DNA from: Cheilinus undulatus
Taxonomy: Eukaryota > Chordata > Actinopteri > Labriformes > Labridae
Assembly (NCBI RefSeq): GCF_018320785.1
Contig: NC_054886.1
Location: forward strand, 33,091,732 to 33,155,731
Direction of reading: 5' to 3'
DNA length: 64,000 bases
Shown here: in pieces, positions 1 through 9,919 of the stretch
Numbering within the stretch: position 1 is the first letter of the stretch
How the letters are laid out: each line of letters starts with the position of its first letter
Notes under the pieces: model-generated
What the model saw: only the letters and a program-made list of their open reading frames with translations
The model's database searches: none
Told to the model about the DNA's origin: nothing
Program-made: the position numbers and the translations under genes

Positions 1-258
1 ACATTTGAATTGACTTTAATTTTGTCTGAATTTGTCTGTGGTTAAGTTGTTAGAAAGTGTTGATACTAGGCTGTAAATCTGTTGGACAACGAGGCATATC
101 ATCTACCCGAGATAGAACAAATCTATGTAAATTCTTATCATATTTGCATTAATCAGACTTGATAGTGATTTCTTGGTGCTCCTGCTGCTAAAACACTGAT
201 TCCCCACATCCTGTGGTGCAGCTACATCTTACTTTTGCCACTTTATGAGTTTGTAAAA

Positions 259-3200
259 TCATACAACTATCTCCATGATGACATCTTTGCTGACTCTTCT
301 TTCTTTAACCGGCAGAGTCTCTGTAAGAAGAAAAGGTAAGCGTCAGTGGCTACATCAATAGGAAAACAGTATCTTTTTTTCTTATTAATCATCAAAATAA
401 ATGGGTCACACTCTGGTATTTAGATTGAGGTCAGAGAAACAGCAGACTCAATCAGAAGCTTTCAAATAAGGTTAGATATATGCATCAGCTTTTTCAACTG
501 GGCATTAAAAAAGCACAAAAGTGCAATATCTCTTCTAGTAAACAGTCTAAAGATGCATGTTTATGGCTTACATCATTACTTCTCTGTCAGCTGATTGTGA
601 CTGAAGGACTTCTATCTCTACCTCTAAAAAATAGAATTTAAAACAAGAAAAGAAGTTGAATTTTTCTTCAGTCTGATTATCAGGACTTTTCCACTGGACA
701 AAATGCCCTATTTTTAACTAAAGTCAGCTTAGTCCTTGCCTTGTTTACTGCAAAGTGAAATAGAAGTGACCTTATTCACAGTTTATTTATAGTTCATGAA
801 CTCTTTGGTTTTTATTGGCTCTTTTTTAAGTAAATAACTACAGTAAAAGATTAGAATTACATTTTCCATTTAAACGTGATCACCCGATATGCAGATGACA
901 CCAGAGTTTCCTGAACAGATTGTGTTTTCCCCTATAGGGAAAATGCCTGTATTTTTACACTCAAACACATTTATTTTTGATTTTTTAAATACTTAAGGTC
1001 AACCTCTGCTAGCATTGAGGCATAACAAACAATAATAACCTATAAGAGATTGGTAAATTTACACCTAACATGACATTTATAATATGTCTCTATAAAGACA
1101 GTGTCATAACTCTGGATGGTTTTAAAAGTAAATGTGTTGCATGACTAACCTGAATCTGATTTGCAAACATTATTGTCAAAGTCATCTCCTTGGTCACATG
1201 TACAAGCGTCCTCACCTCTCCTTCTCTCTCTGTAGATGAGTCCCAGTATGATGGTGGACAGCAGGTAAGGAGTTCCCACCAACAGGTGACACATTAGTCT
1301 GAATGATGATGCTGAACATGAAGCTGCTGGAACGGCTGTAGATGAAGGAAATGCTGGAAATAAATTAAGATTTATCAACAAACACTGTAATATGAAAGAA
1401 TAGCCCTTCCAAAGATTAACACATGAAGACAAATTTTTTAGGAATCTGTGGAGTTGTGCAAAGACACACTGTAAATGTAGATATACAGGACTGTGTAGGA
1501 CTTTTAGGCATATTTGGGCCTAAAATTGATGCCGAAGTAAGGCGGCAAGTAAGTCGCCTAAAGGCAGGAAGAAGACATGATGCAACCCTGATAGTGTTCT
1601 GGATGTCCTTGCACACCAGGGGCCTGGGAAAATAAACTCTAAAAAACTCCAGTCTACCTCGGGTTGTGGTGCATCAGCCCAGTGATAAATCTTTAGCACC
1701 ACACATGCCTAAAGCTTATGCACAAGGCTGTACCTAAAATGTACATATAGAAAAACATTTTGTTTTATTTTGTGGCCTTAAAAACTTGATACATTTCTTC
1801 CTGAAAAACCATTAAACTAATCAAAACTGGGATTTCTAACTGAAAAATATGTTACTAAGGCTGGTTAACACTTTTCTAAAGTTTCATCATGGTTTTTGTT
1901 GCTCCAGAAGGAACCACATTTAAGTCACAGACCTTCAAGACAGTCTGGCTGCAGACCACCTCTCTCAGGAGCCTGCTCTGCAGACCACTGCTGTTAGACA
2001 CAACTGTCAGGATGGAAATACATGCATGGAAATAATCAAAATTCACATCTGGTCAGGATTAGGGTTAGGGTTAGGACACCAAAGGTAACTAACCTAACCC
2101 GCGAAACCTTTTGACTCTTTCATCCTGATGGAGGTGGTGTCTCAGGTGGTCGTCTACAAGAGTCTGGGAGTGGCTGTCTGCAGCCAGGACCCTCTTTGAG
2201 ACCTTGCCCCATGTGACATAATCTGACTTAATTTTGGTTTCTCAATGCTGAGGTTGAACGTTGGTAAAGTTTGGCACCAGGCAGGAGAACGAATAAAACA
2301 AAAACTATAGTTTCCCTTGTTGTGCTGTATTCATCTTTACTTACTTTTTTACCAGATCAAGAGTCTAAAGACGTTGATGGAAACAGATATTTTAAAGTTA
2401 TAAAGCATCTGATGACAGTCAATCTCACCGTGAACAGCGAGCCAGCTGCTGACTGATTCTTCACCTCCAGAGACGCTGCACTTGTAGAGTCCTTCATCAG
2501 ATTTAGAGATGTTGTGGAGGGTAAACTCTCCTGTGGAGCTGCTGCTGACGGGGCTGCCATCTTTGTAGAAATGAAACCTTTGGATGGAGGAATTTATCTC
2601 AGCTCTGCAGTCCAAAGTCACAGCAGCTCCTTCTGGTACGGGGAGTGTGGGGCTGATCAGGATCACGGTCCGATCTGTAAGAGATGAATAAGAAATCCAG
2701 TTTGTGCTTTTGGTATTGTGTTGTCTTTAATCAGGACCTTTAGACCGTCCCAAACATTTACACCTTCATGTCTTATTTAACGTGGATGGTTGGGTAGAAA
2801 TGGTTGAACAAAGTTCAAAAGAAATGAGAACTTCATGGGATTGGTCGACTTTTTACTGCTGATGGACAACTTTTAGGGGACAAAAGGCAAATATTTGGAA
2901 GGGACTGGCAATCTTAAGAGAGGAAGGGGACAGCTTCTTGTGGGGACTATCAATTTTTTTATGGGGGAGGGTCTACCTTTCTTAAGTGATGGCTAAATTT
3001 TAGGAAGCAGAAAAGCAAACTTTTACTTGTGGGAGACCACCGACTTTTTGATGTGATGACCATGCTTAAGTGGGGAGATGATTAAGTTTTTGCCTTGTTG
3101 TTTGAGGGGGATAAGGAGCTTTATGGAAAGTCTGTGAACTTTGATAGAAAGCATTATTTTTCAAGAAGAGACACTTATTCTTTTGGGAGCAATGGAAAAT

Positions 3201-6200
3201 TTTCTTGAAGAAACAGCTAAATTCAGGCCGGCTTTCCGTGAGCTATTGCCAGCCAACAGCCAACATTTTAGGAACAAGAGCCAACTTGCCCTTGCCAAAA
3301 GCTTTCGCATGATTTCAGGGAGCCAAGATTTTGGTGGGACAGGGTCAGCCTTTCTGGAGTGATGGCAAACTTTATATAAGGGAGATGGCCAGCTTTTCAT
3401 TGTGGGTTATAGCCAAAAGAAGGCGGACTTTCAGGAGTTACACCCAGCAATTTGAGATCGATGGCATACTAGTATTTCTTGAGAGCAACAGAAGAATGAT
3501 GGTCGACTTTATGTGAGTAATGGCTGATTGACTACCAACTGTGATGGAGTGGCTAGCTTGTTAGGAGTGACAGCCACCTTTCAGGGAAGGGACAGCAAAC
3601 CCTTCTGAGGAGGGCCAAATTTTTGGTTGGACTGGGTCAGGTTTTCCAATGCAATGGCTAACTTGTCAGAGGGAGACAGACGAGTTTTTTAGAGGGGATC
3701 AACAATCATTTGATGGAAGAGGATAACATTTTCTGGAATGATGTCTAACTTTAAGCGTGGGGAAAAGCCAACTTATCTTGTGGGAGACCGCCAACTTTTT
3801 GATGCCAGTTTTTCAGGACCAGTGAAGTTTTTTTGGGGGGAAAGGGCAGACGCTTTGCAAATTTTTTGGAGCTCAACAGGCCAACTTTGTGGGTGCTATG
3901 ACCAGTAAACACACTCAAATTGTTAGGAGTGACAACCAGCTTTTCAGGGAGAGGACACCAGCTTTTTTTAAAATCTATTGCAAGATTTTGGGGAAAAGAG
4001 ACAACATTTTAAAGGGAAAGGGTCAACTTTTCTTAAGCAATAGCACATTTTTTGGAGGGAGCCAGTCAGATTCTTGTAGTGCAAAGTTCTTTGGTTATAG
4101 ACAAATTAAGGCAAACTTTCAGGAGTTGCAGCCAAATTATTTGGTCAACTTTAGATGAGCAATGGTCAATTGACTGCCAATTGTGATGGAGTGGCCATCT
4201 TGTTAGGAGTGACAGCCATCTTTCAGAGAAGGGATAGCAAATCTTTTGAGGACTTGCCCGTGTTTGGGGATAATACGACGGAGTATTAGGGCCACACGAA
4301 GAGAAAAAAAAAGTATATATATATTTTTGACATTACGAGAATAAAGTCGTAATATTACAAGAATAAAATCATAACATTACGAGAATAAAGTTGTAATATT
4401 ACGCGAATAAGAATCGTATTATTACGAGAATAAAGTCGTAATATTATGAGAAAAAAAGTCGTAACATTACGAGAATAAAATATTACAAGAAAAAAAGTCT
4501 GCTGGGGCGCCGCCTCCATTAAAATGAGCAATGTTGAGCATCTTGTAAAGCTACACTTTAGTATCGGTTTCACAAATAAGGAAATACTTCATCTTTTGGC
4601 ACATCAGCATTATATTATGACCATAATCAGGACAATACTCCGTCGTAGATCCGTGGTGCCACGGTAGACGGTCTTTCTTGTAATATTTTATTCTCGTACT
4701 ATGACGACTTTTTTCTCACAATATTATGACTTTATTCTCATAATATCATGACTTTTTTCTTGTAATATTACAACTTTATTCTTGTAATTTATGACTTTAT
4801 TCTTGGAATATTTCGACTTTTTTTCTCGTAATATTACGACTTTATTCTCGCAATATTGCAACTTTATTCTCGTAATTTTGACTTTTTCGTGCCTTTATTA
4901 GATAGAGGAGGACAGTGGATAGACTCAGAAACAGGGAAGAGAGAGGGGAGAGACATACGGGAAATGATGCCACAGGCTGGATTCTGGTGCGCGCCACAAT
5001 TTTTGTTGGATTTGGCTGATTTTTCCAGTGCAATGGCTAACTTTTTGAAGGGAGACAGACACATTTTCCTTGGGGATCACCAGCCTTTGATGGGAGAGGA
5101 CCAACTTTCTGTGATGGCCAAATTCTTAGGAATGACTGCCAGATAGGCAACATTTGTCCAATGGCCAAATGATGGCAAAGATTCCGTAGTAACACTCAAC
5201 TTCTTGGAACCAAGAGCCAAATGACTACCAATGTTGTGAAGCCATCTTTTTGGGAGTGACAGTTTTTGGAAACCTGGGAAAGGGCCAACTTTTGGTGGTA
5301 GAGGGCCAAGATTTCAGGAGAGAAGACCAATACTTGGAGGGGAAATGGTCAGCTTATTGGAGGCAACAACAACATTTTCAGGGCTTCCATAAAAGCAACT
5401 GGTTAGAGATTAAATAATCCAGACTTAGACATCCTCTCTGGTACATTTCATTATAGCCCAACTACCAAACCAATGATCTGGGTTTTATAGGATTTCCTTG
5501 ATACCACTGAACAAAGCTGATATAAAACCAGCTGAAATGAAGCATCACCAGTTGTACCTGTGATTGTTATGTTGACAGCGACGCTCCTCTCCCCATCCTC
5601 AGACTCGCACCAGTAAACCCCGCCGTCAGACTGGTAGATGTTCCTGATGAAGCACGTTGAGTCGGCGAGGATGGAGCCCCAGCCGAGGGTGCAGGAGGAG
5701 ACCCCGGCACTCGATGTGTTCCTCTTCACTTTCCATCCTGTGGAGTTCAGCTGGTCCTCACAGCTCAGAGAGACGGAGTCGTACCTGGAGAACTGAGACC
5801 TGTCGGGGCGGACCCTCAGACAGGCTGCAAGGAGGGGGAACGAGGAGATTTAAGACACCCAATTTTTGCACTATTTTAACCCAATCTTTCTGCATGTTTT
5901 ATCCCCTTTGTGCCACTGTTTATCCATTTTTGCCACTTTTCTTCTGTTCTGCCACTTTTTAACTGCTTTTCATTACTGTTTTGCACAATTTCTATCATTT
6001 GTAACCATTTTTTAAACCTCTTGCCCCTTTTTGCTTCTTTTATCATTTTTTTTGCCACATTTTAACCTCTTTTCACCACTTTTTCTGCCAATTTTTATCC
6101 CTTTATCCCACTCCACAACCAATTTTTCCACGTGTCACCCGTTTTTGCTACTCTATCCCCTTTTCACCACTTGATCTGGTCATTTTTGCAGCACTTGTGC

Positions 6201-6665
6201 CAACCTAAAACCAGATCAAATGTTGACACATTCTAAAACTATTTCAATTTTGTTTTTGGGAATGGGTTAAAGCCAAAGGATACTCTTAAAACCACAACAT
6301 CTTCTTCTCTGAATTTAATGATCTTTCAGGGGCCAGACAGGAAGCTTTGGAGGGCCTGATGTGGCCCCCGGGCCGCCAGTTGATGATCAGTGCTTTAGAG
6401 TTAAAAAGAAGGGCATAAAGGCAGACAAAATAATGAATAATATAAAGGTAAGAAAAAACTAGGGTTGTTTAGAATGGATCATTGGAATGAAAACAGAAAA
6501 GTGTGAATTGACATTAGAATGAACAGCAATTATTGAGACAATAAGGATGAAAACTAAAGAGTTGGGACAGGTTTGAAAAAACAAAACTGCAGATGAGTAA
6601 AGAATAAAGCAAAAGAGGAAATAATCAAACTCACAGAGAGCGAGGCAGAGCGATGTTAGCTGCAT
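259..6665 (-). CDS. Fc-receptor-like protein, two Ig domains and one transmembrane segment
   Basis: Probable type I membrane receptor of the teleost Fc-receptor-like family (ligand unknown). Coding exons read on the minus strand: 6665-6635 (ATG, start of signal peptide), 5824-5558 (Ig domain 1, starts CLRVRPDRSQF, ends with VYWCESEDGE), 2674-2429 (Ig domain 2, VTLDC ... GLYKCSVSGGEES), 1353-1150 (linker, hydrophobic stretch about LLVGTPYLLSTIILGLIY, then basic RERRR) and 320-259 (tail and TGA stop at 261-259). Every junction is phase 1 with GT/AG borders, and the total of 810 nt gives about 269 aa. The signal peptide is short (MQLTSLCLAL), so a small second signal exon, common in Fc-receptor genes, may be missing from my model. 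The tail has no tyrosine, hence no ITIM or ITAM in this model. A shorter alternative donor for the membrane exon exists at 1216. Ig domains and exon phases are secure; the last exon and the precise orthology are less so. Confidence 0.8.
321..1149. other. Intron between membrane exon and last exon of the Fc-receptor-like gene
   Basis: AT-rich sequence without a convincing coding exon or recognisable element. A small tail exon could be hidden here, since tail exons of this family are short and I could only test those with obvious splice sites. Confidence 0.4.
1354..2428. other. Intron between Ig domain 2 and membrane exon
   Basis: No coding signal. It contains short open frames without family resemblance, and near 2058-2075 a short run of vertebrate telomere-type repeat (TTAGGG, about three units). 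Confidence 0.5.
2058..2075 (+). repeat. Short interstitial telomere-like repeat
   Basis: Three consecutive near-perfect TTAGGG units within the intron. This is far too short for a telomere; it may be a chance run or a trace of repair at a double-strand break. Confidence 0.6.
4274..4880. repeat. Palindromic AT-rich element with tandem arms
   Basis: A 14-bp perfect inverted repeat, TACGACGGAGTATT at 4274-4287 and its complement at 4634-4647, brackets a core of about 350 bp. The core and the right flank hold many copies of ATTACGAGAATAAAGTCGTA in one orientation (about 4330-4500) and in the inverse orientation (about 4670-4880), so the region could fold into a long hairpin. Probably a nonautonomous DNA transposon or foldback element; no transposase is present. 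Confidence 0.6.
4886..5000 (-). mobile_element. SINE fragment, 3' half, minus orientation
   Basis: On the minus strand this matches the body and tail of the tRNA-derived SINEs at about 11860 and 61959 (shared CTGTTTCTGAGTCTATCCAC and ATAAAGGCACGAAAAAG). The tRNA-like head is lost just upstream of the B box. Confidence 0.7.
5860..6400. repeat. Intron 1 repeat: degenerate array plus hAT-like element end
   Basis: About 5870-6190 is pyrimidine-rich, with repeats of TTTTTGCCACTTTTAACC type. About 6290-6395 ends in GGCCCCCGGGCCGCCAG followed by TTGATGATCAGTG, the same end, inverted, as the sequence at 61722. This is a fragment of a hAT-type nonautonomous element. Confidence 0.55.
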
Positions 6666-6709
6666 CCTGTCCCCACCGCGGACTGACCCACAGACACAGT
6701 CAGATGTTT

Positions 6710-6757
6710 TACTTCCTGTTTACCTCCCCCTCACACACTGAGGCGTCACATTTATAC
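6710..6757 (-). promoter_or_regulatory. Putative promoter of the Fc-receptor-like gene
   Basis: Read on the minus strand, a TATAAA box lies at 6756-6751 and an ETS/PU.1-type core (AGGAAGT) at about 6717-6711, roughly 50 to 90 bp upstream of the start codon. PU.1-like sites are typical of myeloid and B-cell Fc receptor promoters. Function is inferred from sequence and position only. Confidence 0.4.
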
Positions 6758-7621
6758 ACCCTGCCTCTGTTAAAGATGTTACACCTGCTGCTCATGTAAA
6801 AACAATTTAGATGTTCCCAATTTAGATAATCCAGTCCTAAATTTGGAAAGTCTTTGGAAATTCAGTATTTACACTCTGTTGCTGATCATGCTGTTTATTT
6901 GAATCTTTATTGCATCAACAGACAAACATTTTCCCATTGGTGGCGTAGCACTTCTGTCTCCCGCTGCCAGCTCTGCCTTGAACCAGTCTTGCTTTCGACC
7001 CTCCTCCACCTGGGTGGTTTGAGATACTAGAACCTAATCACTACTCAAGTTCTGCATGTTAAAGGAATCTAAAAGAAGTGATGAGGATCAGTGTGTTTTA
7101 GGGTAAACAGATTTTTGATGTGAAATGAGAAATCCAAACGTAACGAACACTGGGAGTGAAAAAACAAACAGAAAATGAAACACCAAAGTGATTCATTTTT
7201 TCTCCATCTTGGTTTCTGTTTTTAGTTTCCCTAAAGAAACGCTGGCTTGTTTTTCATGGGGTTGTTTTTGCGCTCCGACCAAAAAGGAAGATCAAAGAAT
7301 GGAACGCTGGGGCTGGAACATTCTTTTTCCTTCACGTGTGATCCACAGCAGGTGTTGGGAAGAAAAGGAATGCTACATCAGTTCTCCGGTCTTCGATCTT
7401 CCTCTGTCATTGGATCACAGTAACAACAGGATGAAAATGGAAACCGTAGAACAAAAATGGAGAACCAAAATTTTTTTTTGTTTGTTTTCTTATTTTTGCT
7501 TCCCAATTTGATAAGAAGTAACGAATAAAAACGAGAGCAGATTTTCATCATGCCTTATTTTTTTAACTTTTCAAAAAGTTAGATGTAATTTCACGACAGA
7601 TGGTGCAGAAACTCACAGCTA
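6758..7621. other. Spacer upstream of the Fc-receptor-like gene
   Basis: No gene or clear repeat recognised. The open frame at 7188-7511 has no domain resemblance and no supporting context. Confidence 0.4.
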
Positions 7622-9518
7622 CGGTGGCTATAAAAAGGACTGACCCCCCTTTGGATGTTTTAGCCTTTAAATGATTTTTCAAACCAATCAGGGTCAATAT
7701 AATTTGGCTTTTTTGACGAAAAAAAAAAAAAGAAAGGAAGGAAGAAAGAAAAGATGTTGAGAAGCACCCCCACAGCATGATGCTGCCACCACTGTGCCAG
7801 TGTTAATTTTGGCAGCTATTTTTAATTCAGTCTTAGTTTTAGTCATATTTTAGTCGTTTCTATCCGTTTTAGTTTTAGTCTAGTTTTAGTCGACGGAAAC
7901 TCAAAAATAACTTCATCAAATTTTAGTCCACAAAAGTTCTCTGTTTTAGTCTTTACTTTAAGTCCAGGCATTTATATTCTTGTCTAAATCTGGTACCAAA
8001 TCATGGTAGTGTGTTCTCTGCACTCTGATAAACCTGCTTTCTACAGCTGAGAGGCAGAATAGATACAGATGTATTGTTTTAGACAGATTTACCCATAGTG
8101 GAGAATTATCTCTGAATTTTAATATCTGACAAAAACAACATTATATTTTAGTCTAGTTTTAGTCATCTTGACGAAAACTAAACTTAGTTTTTGTCAGTTT
8201 TAGTCACCACAGATCTATTTTTGTTCGTCATTTAGCCGTTTTTACACAGAGATTCCGCTGTAAAGGTGAAAAGGAATGCCAGTCTCCGTTCCGCAACGAG
8301 CAATTCACATAAAGGTGTCACAGAGCCGTGCACGCCCGAGCTTACACACATACACCCCAGCGTCCCGTAATCAGATGGCAGCCGCTGCCCGAGCTGCTGC
8401 CTTCAATGAAACTCGAACCTCTGGATTTCTCGGTTCAAAACTTTGTATTTTCTAAATGAAATATGGGGAAAATAACACGAACACTCATTTTGATCGATTA
8501 GATCCAATAGACTTTTTTTCCTCCATGTTTCTGAGTTGGAGGTCTGACTTTAAGCAGTGTCACAGCGCATGTATTTGCGTCTGAGGTCGGAAACTTAAGA
8601 ATACCGAGCTCACTTGAACACATCATGGAACTTTTCAGATACTGCTGTGAGCAGAGATGTGTCTGCTCTCTCCTCTCCTGTACAGAGTGTGATCATCTCC
8701 CCAACCTCGCAGTCTCTCCAGTTAATCCACATTATTCTTTGTTTTATCCTCCTGTTGTTTTCTCAGATGAAATGCAACTCGGTTAAACCGCGCTGATTTT
8801 TAAATCTCAGGTTTATGGAGACAGCAGCACACACTCGCCATTGTGGAATGTCGTGGCGTCCTTTCACACTTGTTGCGGAAAAGTCTGTTACGGCTCTGAT
8901 GCTACCTCTTGATCCGGATCAGAGGTGAGGCGAGATCGACCCCCCATTGCGGAGCAGTCGCTTTCATACAGAACGGCGTTGCGGAACGAAGGTGTAACAA
9001 AAAAAAGAGGCAGTGTGAAAGTAGCTATAGTCTAGATTTTATCATGGAAAAAAAGGCTGTCGAACATTTTTAGTCATAGTTTTAGCTGACGAAATTAACA
9101 CTGCACTATGCTTCACAGTGAGGATGACTTAAACTTTTCAACAAACTTTTCTCTGACTTGCTTGGAGTGTTCTTTTGTCTTCATGGTGCAATGGTAGCCA
9201 GGAATACTGATGAATCAGTGACTGGAGCTTCCAGACACATTATGCTACAATCACTGAGACACATTCACTGACCTCAGCTGATCCTCATTTCTCAAACTGT
9301 GAGACTGGTGAATATTTATGCAGTCACTTATTTTACTTTACATATTTTTATTGAAATGACATTACTTGGAAGAAATCCATTTTCACTTTGACATTAGAGT
9401 TTTTTTTGGGGGGGAATTTTTTTGGTCAAAAAAGTCAAACTACATTGACCATGATTTATTTATAGAGTCAATAAAAGGCTCAAACATTAAAGGGTGTGAA
9501 TGCTTCTTATAGACACTG
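7622..9518. mobile_element. Tc1/mariner-like miniature element, interrupted by a hAT element
   Basis: The left end CGGTGGCTATAAAAAG and the right end CTTATAGACACTG are imperfect inverted repeats flanked by TA (7620-7621 and 9519-9520). The internal sequence CAGCATGATGCTGCCACCAC continues as ATGCTTCACAGTG after the inserted hAT element, so the two halves form one older element. There is no transposase reading frame. Confidence 0.65.
7798..9103. mobile_element. Nonautonomous hAT-like element, family with CAGTGTTAATTTT ends (copy 1, 1306 bp)
   Basis: Terminal inverted repeats are CAGTGTTAATTTTGG and CGAAATTAACACTG. They are flanked by an 8-bp duplication with one mismatch: CACTGTGC at 7790-7797 and CACTATGC at 9104-9111. 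The interior is rich in TTTTAGTCTAGTTTTAGTC-type repeats. No transposase. It is nested in the Tc1-like element at 7622-9518. Confidence 0.85.
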
Positions 9519-9519
9519 T

Positions 9520-9919
9520 ATCTGTGTTTCCTTGGACAATAATTTCTCTGGTTTATCATTAACAAGGAAACATTTAACATCCTCAAAGATAGACAAAGAT
9601 AAATCTCATGTGTTTCATTCATATATCCACAGATTTAAAGTCCAGACTTTGGGGTTTCAGAATGAATTATCTACACAAAAAATCAAGTGTTAAATAGATT
9701 TTATCTATTTTCTGGAACTTTTTCTGCAGCACCTTTAAAGACCAAAAACAAATGATTCAATCAGAATCAAAAGATTGACATTTCACATGAAATTACCCAT
9801 TTTAAAACAGTTGTACCTCCATAGTTTTGCCAGCAGCTGATCTCTAAAATATTTGTCGTATGCTAAGATTCTTTTGTAAATGCTCTCAGATTTTTACTGC
9901 TTTGTTGAGTTTTGTTCTG
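9520..9919. other. Spacer and probable 3' UTR of the butyrophilin-like gene
   Basis: AT-rich, no coding exon seen. It lies directly downstream, on the minus strand, of the stop codon at 9922-9920. I see no AATAAA in the first few hundred bases, so the polyadenylation site is unassigned. Confidence 0.4.

Larger units (their letters stand above)
2780..5390. repeat. Degenerate tandem array filling the intron between Ig domains 1 and 2
   Basis: The intron is dominated by loosely repeated, purine-rich units of roughly 35-45 bp. Recurring words are GGCCAACTTTT, GGAGTGACAGCCA, TTTTTGGAGGGA and GATGGC. Some longer segments recur, for example GTGATGGAGTGGCCA-type sequence near 3541 and 4181. Units are too diverged to fix a period by eye. 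The array is interrupted at about 4274-5000 by a palindromic element and a SINE fragment. Open frames here are by-products of the repeat. Confidence 0.65.

Noticed and set aside
2058..2075. Telomere or chromosome end
   Set aside because: Only about three TTAGGG units inside a gene intron.
9496..9693. Open frame after the Tc1-like element as a small gene
   Set aside because: No domain resemblance, overlaps the element end, and no splice or promoter support.
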